Shown here one piece after another: positions 1 through 5,529 of a stretch of DNA of 5,529 bases. The stretch is from assembly GCA_024679435.1 (NCBI GenBank), contig JAIBDK010000176.1, positions 1 to 5,529 of the forward strand, given 5' to 3'. How positions within the stretch are numbered: position 1 is the first letter of the stretch; the number at the start of each line of letters is the position of its first letter. A program made the position numbers and the translations under genes. The notes beneath the pieces are model-generated. The model was not told the DNA's origin, made no database searches, and saw only the letters and a program-made list of their open reading frames with translations. Source of the DNA: Gammaproteobacteria bacterium (lineage in GTDB: Bacteria; Pseudomonadota; Gammaproteobacteria; Arenicellales; Poriferihabitantaceae).

Positions 1-242
1 ACCGATTGCCAGTCCTCCAGAAAATTGTCGTACCCACTGACGGTGACATGGGAAACCACAAACAGAATTCGATCTCGCAGATCTTTATGAAAGCCGTTCA
101 TAATCGACATTACGGTAATTAACGCCCAGACTCCGAGCACAATCCCCACCATAGATGTCATGGAGATAAACGAGATGAAATGGTTACGTCTCTTAGCCCG
201 GGTATAACGCAGGCCAATCATTAATTCCAGAGGCTTAATCAC
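1..242 (-). CDS. lolC: Lipoprotein-releasing ABC permease LolC/LolE, N-terminal fragment (runs off the left edge)
   Basis: Eighty codons plus two bases are present, starting at a GTG (242-240) and continuing past base 1. The protein opens MIKPLELMIGLRYTRAKRRN, followed by HFISFISMTSMVGIVLG, one hydrophobic segment at about residues 25-48, then SIMNGFHKDLRDRIL at about residues 47-61. This is the recognisable start of LolC/LolE, inner-membrane subunits that with the LolD ATPase hand lipoproteins to the chaperone LolA for transport to the outer membrane. The rest of the roughly 400-residue family length, including the periplasmic domain and three further membrane helices, is outside the window. 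The GTG start is favoured because an in-frame TAG lies at 251-249 and the residues before the first ATG (codon 8) also match the family. No good Shine-Dalgarno is seen. It lies 36 bases after lysS on the same strand, so co-transcription is likely. LolC and LolE cannot be separated from the N-terminus alone; the symbol is the more likely choice. Confidence 0.88.
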   Translation of the reverse strand, partial: MIKPLELMIGLRYTRAKRRNHFISFISMTSMVGIVLGVWALITVMSIMNGFHKDLRDRILFVVSHVTVSGYDNFLEDWQS

Positions 243-278
243 AGTAGTCTACTCAGCAGAGTTCAGGCGTATCAGCAA

Positions 279-1760
279 TCAAATTTCGTGGCGCATGTGC
301 GGGAATAAAACCACATCACGAATCGACGCACTGTCGGTGAGAATCATCACCAGACGATCAATACCAATACCCTCCCCTGCGGTAGGCGGCATCGCATATT
401 CCAAAGCACGAATATAATCGGCATCGAAATGCATCGCCTCATGATCACCGGCGTCTTTCTCTTCAACCTGCTGGTGAAATCGCTCAGCCTGATCTTCAGC
501 GTCATTCAATTCTGAAAACCCATTGGCAATTTCCTTTCCGGCCAGAAAAAATTCGAATCGGTCACTTATTTCCGGTTCGTCATCATTACGGCGGGACAGC
601 GGAGAAACTTCAACCGGATACCCGGTAATAAAAATTGGATCCACCAGTTTTTCCTCCACCAGTTTTTCAAACACCTCCATCTGGATCTTTCCGATGCCAT
701 GAGAAGACTTAACCTCAATTTTCAACTCCAAAGCCAGATTCTTTATGGAATCCATGTCAGTCAGCTGTTCCCGGGTAATTTCAGGGTTAAAGTGTGAAAT
801 AGAATCCAGCATCGTGAGTCGCTTGAATGGTTTTGAAAGATCCAGACTCTGCCCCTGATATTCAATTTTGGTATCCCCAACAACGGTTTCACAGACACCG
901 CGAAACATTGCTTCGGTAAGATCCATCAAATCATTGAAATCCGCATAGGCCCAATAGAATTCCATCATCGTGAATTCCGGGTTATGACGTGTGCTTACCC
1001 CTTCGTTACGAAAGCTTCGGTTAATTTCGAAAACACGTTCGAAGCCACCAACCACTAAACGCTTGAGATACAGTTCCGGTGCAATACGCAGAAATAATTC
1101 CATATCCAGCGCGTTATGGTGTGTTTTAAACGGTCTCGCCACGGCACCGCCCGGGATAGGGTGCATCATCGGCGTTTCCACTTCCAGAAACATTTTATCC
1201 ACCATAAACTCTCGAATATACTGAACGATGGCAGCCCGTGTTTTGAAAACAGAACGGGTATGATCATTCATGATTAAATCGACATAACGTTGGCGATAGC
1301 GGGTTTCCGCATCCGTCAGCCCGTGGAATTTTTCCGGCAAAGGTCGCAATGATTTGGTTAGGAGCCTTACGTGATTTACCCGAACGGTCAGCTCTCCGGT
1401 TTTGGTATGAAACAATTCACCTTCCGCAGCGATAATGTCACCAATATCATATTTTTTAAACTCATCGTTATAGACATTTTCAGGTAAATTATCCCGTTGC
1501 AGAAACAGTTGCATTTGTCCACTGACATCCTGGATATGAGCGAAACTTGCTTTACCCATAATCCGTCTGGTCATTAACCGACCCGCGACTTTAACCCGAA
1601 TTGAATCCGACTCAACGGCTTCAATATTTTCAGCATATTGCTTCATTAAATCACCGACCAGTGCATCTCGTCGGAAATCATTGGGGAACGCATTTCCCTG
1701 TTCACGCAGGGCGTTAAGCTTCTCCCTGCGTTGCTGCATCTGCTCGCTTTCTTCGTTCAT
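279..1760 (-). CDS. lysS: Lysyl-tRNA synthetase, class II
   Basis: Encodes 493 residues (the E. coli enzyme has about 505), starting at ATG 1760 and ending in TGA. The enzyme charges tRNA-Lys with lysine using ATP in the cytoplasm and acts as a homodimer. An N-terminal helix (about 1-50) leads into the OB-fold anticodon-binding domain (about 55-135, VKVAGRLMTRRIMGKASFAH). The class II catalytic domain follows: motif 1 ending FLEVETPMM (191-199), then IPGGAVARPF (202-211), motif 2 FRNEGVSTRHNPEFTMMEF (250-268), and motif 3 GEGIGIDRL (462-470) with the terminal RDVVLFPHMR. All signature residues appear intact, so it should be active. The start fits the family N-terminus, but the upstream region is only A/G-rich (AAGAAAG) without a true Shine-Dalgarno. 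It follows prfB after an 88-base gap with no terminator-like hairpin, and precedes lolC by 36 bases, suggesting one operon. The gap to prfB is longer than the short E. coli spacing. Confidence 0.98.
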   Translation of the reverse strand: MNEESEQMQQRREKLNALREQGNAFPNDFRRDALVGDLMKQYAENIEAVESDSIRVKVAGRLMTRRIMGKASFAHIQDVSGQMQLFLQRDNLPENVYNDEFKKYDIGDIIAAEGELFHTKTGELTVRVNHVRLLTKSLRPLPEKFHGLTDAETRYRQRYVDLIMNDHTRSVFKTRAAIVQYIREFMVDKMFLEVETPMMHPIPGGAVARPFKTHHNALDMELFLRIAPELYLKRLVVGGFERVFEINRSFRNEGVSTRHNPEFTMMEFYWAYADFNDLMDLTEAMFRGVCETVVGDTKIEYQGQSLDLSKPFKRLTMLDSISHFNPEITREQLTDMDSIKNLALELKIEVKSSHGIGKIQMEVFEKLVEEKLVDPIFITGYPVEVSPLSRRNDDEPEISDRFEFFLAGKEIANGFSELNDAEDQAERFHQQVEEKDAGDHEAMHFDADYIRALEYAMPPTAGEGIGIDRLVMILTDSASIRDVVLFPHMRHEI

Positions 1761-1848
1761 ATCGTTCTTTCTTATTGAATACTGTCTTGCTGGTAATGAA
1801 TTACGTGTGAATCTGATGTTTTTGAAACCATGAAGATCATGATGTCGG

Positions 1849-2947
1849 CTAAAGACCCGCTTTCAGGCTGGCCTCGATAAATTGATTAAGCGCGCCGTCC
1901 AGAACAGACTGGGTATTACCGGTTTCCACACCGGTGCGTAAATCCTTGATCCGCGACTGATCCAAAACATAGGACCGAATCTGGCTTCCCCATCCAATGT
2001 CCGATTTGTTTTCTTCTTCGCTTTGCTGGTCTTCGCGTCGCTTTTGCATTTCAGCTTCGTACAAACGTGCTTTTAGCATCGACATGGCTTCAGCTTTATT
2101 TTTGTGCTGGGATCGGTCATTCTGGCATTGAACCACAATACCACTTGGTTGGTGCGTTATTCTCACCGCCGAATCGGTCTTATTTACATGCTGCCCACCG
2201 GCTCCGCTCGCCCGATATGTGTCAATTCGCAGATCGGCAGGATTAATATCCACCTCAAAACTATCGTCGATTTCCGGGTAGCAGTAAACCGATGCAAATG
2301 AGGTATGGCGCCGATTACCGGAATCGAACGGACTTTTTCTTACTAGTCTGTGCACGCCGGTTTCCGTGCGAAGATGACCGTATGCATACTCACCGTTTAC
2401 CTTGATTGTGGCGCTTTTAATACCGGCCACATCACCGGGTGAACGTTCAACTAAATCAACACCAAAGCCTTGATCTTCAGCCCAGCGCATATACATTCGA
2501 AGCAGCATTTCAGCCCAGTCCTGAGCCTCTGTTCCACCGGAACCGGATTGAATATCCACAAAACTGCTTAATCCATCAGCCTCTCCGCTGAACATCCGTC
2601 GAAATTCCATCCGTGCCAACCTAGATTCGATAGCCTCAGCGTCCGACTCAACTTCAGTAAAAGTCTCCTCATCATCTTCCATTTCAGCCAGTTCGAGCAA
2701 CTCCATCGCATCAGAGATATCCATCTCCAACCGATCAAGTCCGTTAACGATTTGATCAAGGCGGGCACGTTCCTGACCCAGCTTCTGTGCCTGCCCCGGA
2801 TCATCCCAGACGTCCGGGCTTTCAAGAATCAAATCAACTTCTTCGAGTCTTTCTTTTCGGCCAGCATAGTCAAAGAAACCCCCTTAGCGCGGACACACGC
2901 TCACTGGAACTGGAAAGAGATTCCTTAAGTTCATTGGGAGTAGACAT
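1849..2947 (-). CDS. prfB: Peptide chain release factor 2 (RF2), expressed by +1 programmed frameshift
   Basis: Two joined segments, 2947-2873 and 2871-1849, give 365 residues, the E. coli RF2 length. The frame-0 part is 25 codons (MSTPNELKES... to LRGFL) and ends at TGA 2872-2870. Skipping T2872 continues as DYAGRKERLEEVD into the main frame. RF2 recognises UGA and UAA stop codons and releases the nascent protein on the ribosome. Seen here: helical N-terminal domain (about 1-110), the SPF stop-codon reading tripeptide at 205-207 (RKSPFDSG), and the GGQ hydrolysis motif at 250-252 (SGAGGQHVNKT). Residue 246 is Ala, the common bacterial form rather than the Thr of E. coli K-12. The gene ends in TAG, which RF2 does not read, so its own termination depends on RF1. 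The start ATG 2947 is fixed by an in-frame TAG at 2962-2960 and by equal N-terminal length to E. coli, although no Shine-Dalgarno is visible. It is first in the prfB-lysS-lolC run. Confidence 0.97.
2869..2884 (-). promoter_or_regulatory. RF2 autoregulatory +1 frameshift site
   Basis: On the minus strand the bases read AGG GGG TTT CTT TGA C. The internal Shine-Dalgarno-like AGGGGG (2884-2879) lies three bases before the slippery CTT (2875-2873), which is followed by the weak stop TGA-C (2872-2869). E. coli has the same arrangement with TAT in place of TTT. When RF2 is scarce the UGA is decoded slowly, the peptidyl-tRNA-Leu slips one base forward from CUU to UUU, and translation continues at GAC to make full-length RF2. 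When RF2 is plentiful a 25-residue peptide is released. Spacing and bases match the known element fully, so the mechanism is inferred with high confidence from the family. Confidence 0.97.
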
Positions 2948-3047
2948 AAAATTAATCAGCTAAAATTGAGAGCCCGCGAGGATACCGAATTTTAAGACTT
3001 AATAACAGAGTAAGGCGACCCGAACCGCCTATTCTTGAGCTGATTTA

Positions 3048-3076
3048 TTGACAAAAACCAGAACAATAGGTAGAGT
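3048..3076 (+). promoter_or_regulatory. Sigma-70-type promoter of the tRNA-Leu gene
   Basis: A perfect -35 box TTGACA (3048-3053) is followed after exactly 17 bases by TAGAGT (3071-3076), a 4/6 match to the -10 consensus. Transcription would start near 3083, leaving a leader of about nine bases before the tRNA. The bases just after the -10 (CCGCCTCCC) are GC-rich, which is the discriminator type linked to stringent control of stable-RNA promoters by ppGpp and DksA. Regulation is inferred from this likeness only. Confidence 0.82.
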
Positions 3077-3091
3077 CCGCCTCCCTTTCGT

Positions 3092-3178
3092 GCCGAGGTG
3101 GCGGAATTGGTAGACGCGCTAGCTTCAGGTGCTAGTGAGCATTAGCTCGTGGAGGTTCAAGTCCTCTCCTCGGTACCA
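3092..3178 (+). tRNA. tRNA-Leu (anticodon CAG, decodes CUG)
   Basis: An 87-base tRNA with encoded CCA. The acceptor stem is GCCGAGG (3092-3098) with CCTCGGT (3168-3174, closing G-U pair), then discriminator A3175 and CCA 3176-3178. The D-arm is GCG/CGC around GAATTGGTAGA (3101-3117). The anticodon stem CTAGC/GCTAG (3119-3123, 3131-3135) encloses TTCAGGT, placing CAG at 3126-3128. The long variable arm GAGC-ATTA-GCTC (3137-3148) marks a class II tRNA, as expected for leucine. The T-arm is GGAGG-TTCAAGT-CCTCT (3151-3167). The gene is alone, divergent from prfB and convergent with the flavoenzyme gene. No clear intrinsic terminator follows in 3179-3279, and no attachment-site duplication or integrase is seen beside it. 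Confidence 0.98.
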
Positions 3179-3279
3179 CTCACTTTAACATCACCCCTCT
3201 CTCAAGGAAAACCCTTCGCCAACCTTTTACCGATGATTCTTTCCGTGGGATTCTGAAATCGCGGTCAACCAGGAAAACA

Positions 3280-5328
3280 CTACATAACTGAGCATAGTCT
3301 CAGCGCATCATACATCGCCGCCGCCAGGTTTCTGCTGGACGCTGCATCACCAATACGAAACAACGAGAACCCTTCTGAATGTTTGAGACAAGGCTGGGAT
3401 TGACCTGCCAAAAGAGCTGAGACGTCCAAAACACCGTCATTATTTGAAGCCTTGCGCAAGTCTTGGTAAACATCATCCGCTGGCACCGTTCCGTGCTCCA
3501 CGATTACCTGTCCGCCAATTATTTCCAGTTCAACTCCGGTAAGTTCACTGACAAATATCGCCTTAAGCAAGTCGTTTTCCTGTTTTGTGACGCTTTGCAG
3601 CTTATGATCAATCACCAGAGAAATATCTCTTTTGGCCAATTCCCTTCTCCAGATAATCCGTTCACCATAATCCAGTTCCGCTGCCGGCCTTTCGTCAAGC
3701 AGAACAAGCTGCACGTCGCTTCCCGCTTCGTGGCAATACTCAGCACCGGTTAACCCGGGATGTCTTCCGGTGCCGTCGAAGATAATCACGCTAGCACCGG
3801 GCTGCACAGCACCGGACAGAACATCCCAGACAGATGTGCACAACTCGTTACCCTCAACCCAGTCATAATTCGGGATACCGCCCGTTGCTACAATGACAAT
3901 TTCAGGTTCTTCAGACAACACATCCTGAATTTCTGCCAACCTGTCGAAAATAATTTCAACACCCAGCCTTTCCAGCTCAGACACACGCCAGTCGATGATT
4001 CCAGTGATATCTTTTCGCCAACTGGCTTTGGTCGCCATTCTTAACTGGCCGCCAGGCTGACTGGATGCTTCAAATATTTTTACCTTATGGCCCCGTTCAG
4101 CCAGAATTCGGGCGGCTTCGAGACCGGCCGGACCGGCACCGACGATAACCGCCTTTCGCGACCTGCCACCCGAAGGCTGTATTAACTGGGGCCAGTATTT
4201 TTCGCGGGCGGTGGCCGGGTTATGAATACAGGTAGGCCGGTTCACTCCCATACAGTGGGTCATTCCCACACAGGGTCTGATTCGGTCTTCCTGACCATTT
4301 ACGATTTTGTTAACAATCTGCGGGTCTGCGATATGCGCGCGTGTCATCGCCACCATATCCAGCAGGTTTTCACGGATAGCGTATCTGGCTGTCGCCAGAT
4401 CAGTAATTCTGGCGGCGTGAAACACCGGCAGATTCACAGCTTTTTTAAACGCACCGGCAACTTCAAGCCAGGGTGCAATGGGAGAAGACAATCCGGGCAT
4501 ACAATCCGTCAACAGTCTCAATTCAGTATCGATACTTCCGTAGTTTGCATTGAAGAAGTCAATCAGGCCTGAGCGCTGAAATACGCCGGCCATTTCCAGA
4601 CAATCGTCAAAATTGAGCCCTCCTTTCACCGCTTCATCAATAGGGAAACGCATACCAACCAGAAAATCATCTCCCACACGATTCCGAATTTCCTCATGCA
4701 CCATCAATCCAAACCGACAACGATTCTCGAGAGAACCCCCATACTCGTCGGTTCGCCAGTTGGTAACCGGTGACATAAACTGACCGATCAAATGCCCTCC
4801 AACCATGGTTTCCAACCCGTCGAGTCCACCCTGTCTTGCACGCAACGCGGCATCTCCGAATGCCGTAACCACACGCCGAATATCATATCGATCCATTTCT
4901 CTGGGAAATGATCGATGCCCGGTCTCTCGCGCCACTGACGGCGCCATAGTCGATAACCAGTTTTGAGTATTAGTTTCACCCCGTCGTCCAAGATGGGTCA
5001 ACTGCATCATGATGGCTGCCCCGGCATCATGTACTCGAGTAGAAAAAGACTCCAGATAGGGAATAATCCGGTCCACAGACATATTCAGCTGACCGCTCGC
5101 CCAGGTTGAATCCTCTGATACATAAGCAGAGCCGCCAAACATCGTCAGTCCGATGCCGCCGCGCGCCTTTTCTTCATGGTAACGCTGATAGGTTTCCGCC
5201 GGCATTGCGCCCTCTTCTTCAAGTCCGCAGGCATGACTGGTGGACATTATCCGATTACGAATCTTAACCCCTTTGATTGTCAAAGGCTTGAGCAGAGGAT
5301 CTTTGGTGTTGGTGTTAGTGTTGGTCAT
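3280..5328 (-). CDS. FMN/FAD two-domain oxidoreductase of the TMADH/DgcA group, probable N-methylated amino acid demethylase
   Basis: Encodes 682 residues, close to DgcA (about 686). Residues 10-345 form an Old Yellow Enzyme-type TIM barrel: KIRNRIMSTSH (22-32), EEKARGGIGL (52-61), MQLTHLGRRGE (108-118), GGHLIGQFMSP (177-187), WRTDEYGGSLENRCRF (191-206) and MTRAHIADP (328-336). A cysteine cluster region (C353, C359, C367) links to a Rossmann FAD domain with VIVGAGPAGLEAAR (394-407), a second nucleotide-binding fold near 512-547 and RIGDAASSRN (658-667). The end, YDALRLC, resembles DgcA. The family uses FMN and usually a 4Fe-4S centre to oxidise N-methyl groups or enoyl substrates. Phrases such as STSHACGLEEEG and RPCVGMTHCMG look to me closest to proteins annotated N-methylproline demethylase; substrate is inference, and dimethylglycine or an enoyl compound remain possible. 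ATG 5328 is the first ATG after an in-frame TGA at 5418-5416; no Shine-Dalgarno is visible. The gene ends in TAG and has no partner gene in the window. Confidence 0.88.
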   Translation of the reverse strand: MTNTNTNTKDPLLKPLTIKGVKIRNRIMSTSHACGLEEEGAMPAETYQRYHEEKARGGIGLTMFGGSAYVSEDSTWASGQLNMSVDRIIPYLESFSTRVHDAGAAIMMQLTHLGRRGETNTQNWLSTMAPSVARETGHRSFPREMDRYDIRRVVTAFGDAALRARQGGLDGLETMVGGHLIGQFMSPVTNWRTDEYGGSLENRCRFGLMVHEEIRNRVGDDFLVGMRFPIDEAVKGGLNFDDCLEMAGVFQRSGLIDFFNANYGSIDTELRLLTDCMPGLSSPIAPWLEVAGAFKKAVNLPVFHAARITDLATARYAIRENLLDMVAMTRAHIADPQIVNKIVNGQEDRIRPCVGMTHCMGVNRPTCIHNPATAREKYWPQLIQPSGGRSRKAVIVGAGPAGLEAARILAERGHKVKIFEASSQPGGQLRMATKASWRKDITGIIDWRVSELERLGVEIIFDRLAEIQDVLSEEPEIVIVATGGIPNYDWVEGNELCTSVWDVLSGAVQPGASVIIFDGTGRHPGLTGAEYCHEAGSDVQLVLLDERPAAELDYGERIIWRRELAKRDISLVIDHKLQSVTKQENDLLKAIFVSELTGVELEIIGGQVIVEHGTVPADDVYQDLRKASNNDGVLDVSALLAGQSQPCLKHSEGFSLFRIGDAASSRNLAAAMYDALRLCSVM
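5302..5328 (-). repeat. Short hexanucleotide repeat at the 5' end of the flavoenzyme gene
   Basis: Directly after the ATG the codons ACC AAC ACT AAC ACC AAC ACC AAA encode TNTNTNTK, about three and a half copies of an ACCAAC-like unit with one T substitution. Copy changes would keep the frame and only alter a disordered N-terminal tail before the conserved barrel (from about residue 11). It may simply be a low-complexity leader. Confidence 0.6.
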
Positions 5329-5529
5329 GGGCAGAATCAGGAAGACGTTAAGCCCATCTATCTTATCTTTCTTAAAGCGAAAACATAAGCAATAACTGCA
5401 TCTGATTTTGCGGCTTCATTCACGTCGGCCACCATAGGATTGGATCAATTTTTCGCTCAGCACATCAGGTTTAGATAAGCGCTCCTTCATGAGGAAATTA
5501 GATTAATGCTCCCTCGTGGCGCAATAGCC
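5329..5529. other. Unassigned stretch upstream of the flavoenzyme gene
   Basis: No complete recognisable gene. On the minus strand there are two short open frames with coding-like composition. One at 5490-5416 has 24 aa and begins MKERLSKPDVLSEKLIQ. The other at 5435-5358 has 25 aa and begins MVADVNEAAKSDAVIAYVFA, with about half its codons starting in G. The first ATG overlaps, as ATGA, the stop of another minus frame entering from the right edge (ends SINLISS, stop 5489-5487). The flavoenzyme promoter should lie here or further right, but I see no convincing -35/-10 pair. The bases may be intergenic DNA, gene remnants or very small genes. Confidence 0.35.
5506..5529 (+). CDS. Possible start of a divergent gene, truncated by the right edge
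   Basis: An ATG at 5506 opens eight codons (MLPRGAIA) to the window end, preceded by GAGGA at 5491-5495 with a 10-base gap, slightly long for a Shine-Dalgarno. A TAGATA at 5472-5477 could be a -10 box, but no good -35 accompanies it. The same bases on the minus strand are also open, so coding strand is undecided. Eight codons are too few to name a product. Confidence 0.18.

Noticed and set aside
991..1224. Plus-strand open frame of 77 codons inside lysS
   Set aside because: It lies fully opposite the conserved catalytic domain of lysyl-tRNA synthetase and its translation resembles no family; a shadow frame.
1761..1848. Attenuator or terminator hairpin between prfB and lysS
   Set aside because: Only very short inverted repeats (GTAAT/ATTAC with a two-base loop, CATG/CATG) are present, too weak to support a structure.
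2979..3008. Possible prfB promoter with -10 TATCCT (2984-2979) and -35 CTGTTA (3008-3003)
   Set aside because: The -35 matches only about half the consensus and the spacing is 18; other equally weak pairs exist in the same gap, so no single call is justified.
3026..3054. Minus-strand TTGTCA overlapping the tRNA -35, as a back-to-back prfB promoter
   Set aside because: At 17 bases the facing hexamer is TAGGCG, a poor -10; the overlap comes from the near-palindromic TTGACAA.
3092..3178. tRNA-Leu as an integration site for a mobile element
   Set aside because: No repeat of the tRNA 3' end, integrase or phage-like gene is seen in the window.
3179..3279. Terminator between the convergent tRNA-Leu and flavoenzyme genes
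   Set aside because: Only a four-base-pair AAGG/CCTT stem and a direct repeat GATTCT are seen; no GC-rich hairpin with a T run on either strand.
3463..4572. Three plus-strand open frames of 94-116 codons within the flavoenzyme gene
   Set aside because: All are antisense to conserved flavoenzyme motifs, with no Shine-Dalgarno or family features.

Overview
The window reads as a chromosomal segment of a gammaproteobacterium with fairly balanced base composition. The support is a LolC/LolE N-terminus very like the Pseudomonas form, an RF2 with the same length and frameshift codon as the E. coli protein, the prfB-lysS gene order and a typical proteobacterial tRNA-Leu. Species or genus cannot be read from the sequence.

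Layout. Positions 1-242 (minus) hold the start of a lipoprotein-releasing permease gene (lolC/lolE), which runs off the left edge. Upstream of it on the same strand are lysS (279-1760, lysyl-tRNA synthetase) and prfB (1849-2947, peptide chain release factor 2). The likely transcription order is prfB, lysS, lolC. prfB is interrupted at codon 26 by the classic autoregulatory +1 frameshift (AGG GGG TTT CTT TGA C). The true gene therefore begins at 2947 and not at the TTG near 2832. A tRNA-Leu with anticodon CAG (3092-3178, plus) is divergent from prfB and has its own strong-looking promoter (3048-3076). Converging on the tRNA from the right is a large minus-strand flavoenzyme gene (3280-5328, 682 aa). 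It belongs to the trimethylamine dehydrogenase / 2,4-dienoyl-CoA reductase / DgcA group and is most like N-methylproline or dimethylglycine demethylases. Positions 5329-5529 hold no convincing complete gene, only short coding-like frames and a possible divergent gene start at the right edge.

How it fits together. prfB and lysS are translation genes, the tRNA serves the same process, and lolC acts in outer-membrane lipoprotein export. The flavoenzyme is a catabolic gene with no visible link to these; its partners, if any, lie to the right of the window. No mobile element, CRISPR array or clearly novel system is visible. The points most worth a second look are the incomplete iron-sulfur cysteine set and displaced cysteine in the flavoenzyme, the coding-like debris upstream of it, and the weak ribosome-binding sites on all four protein genes.
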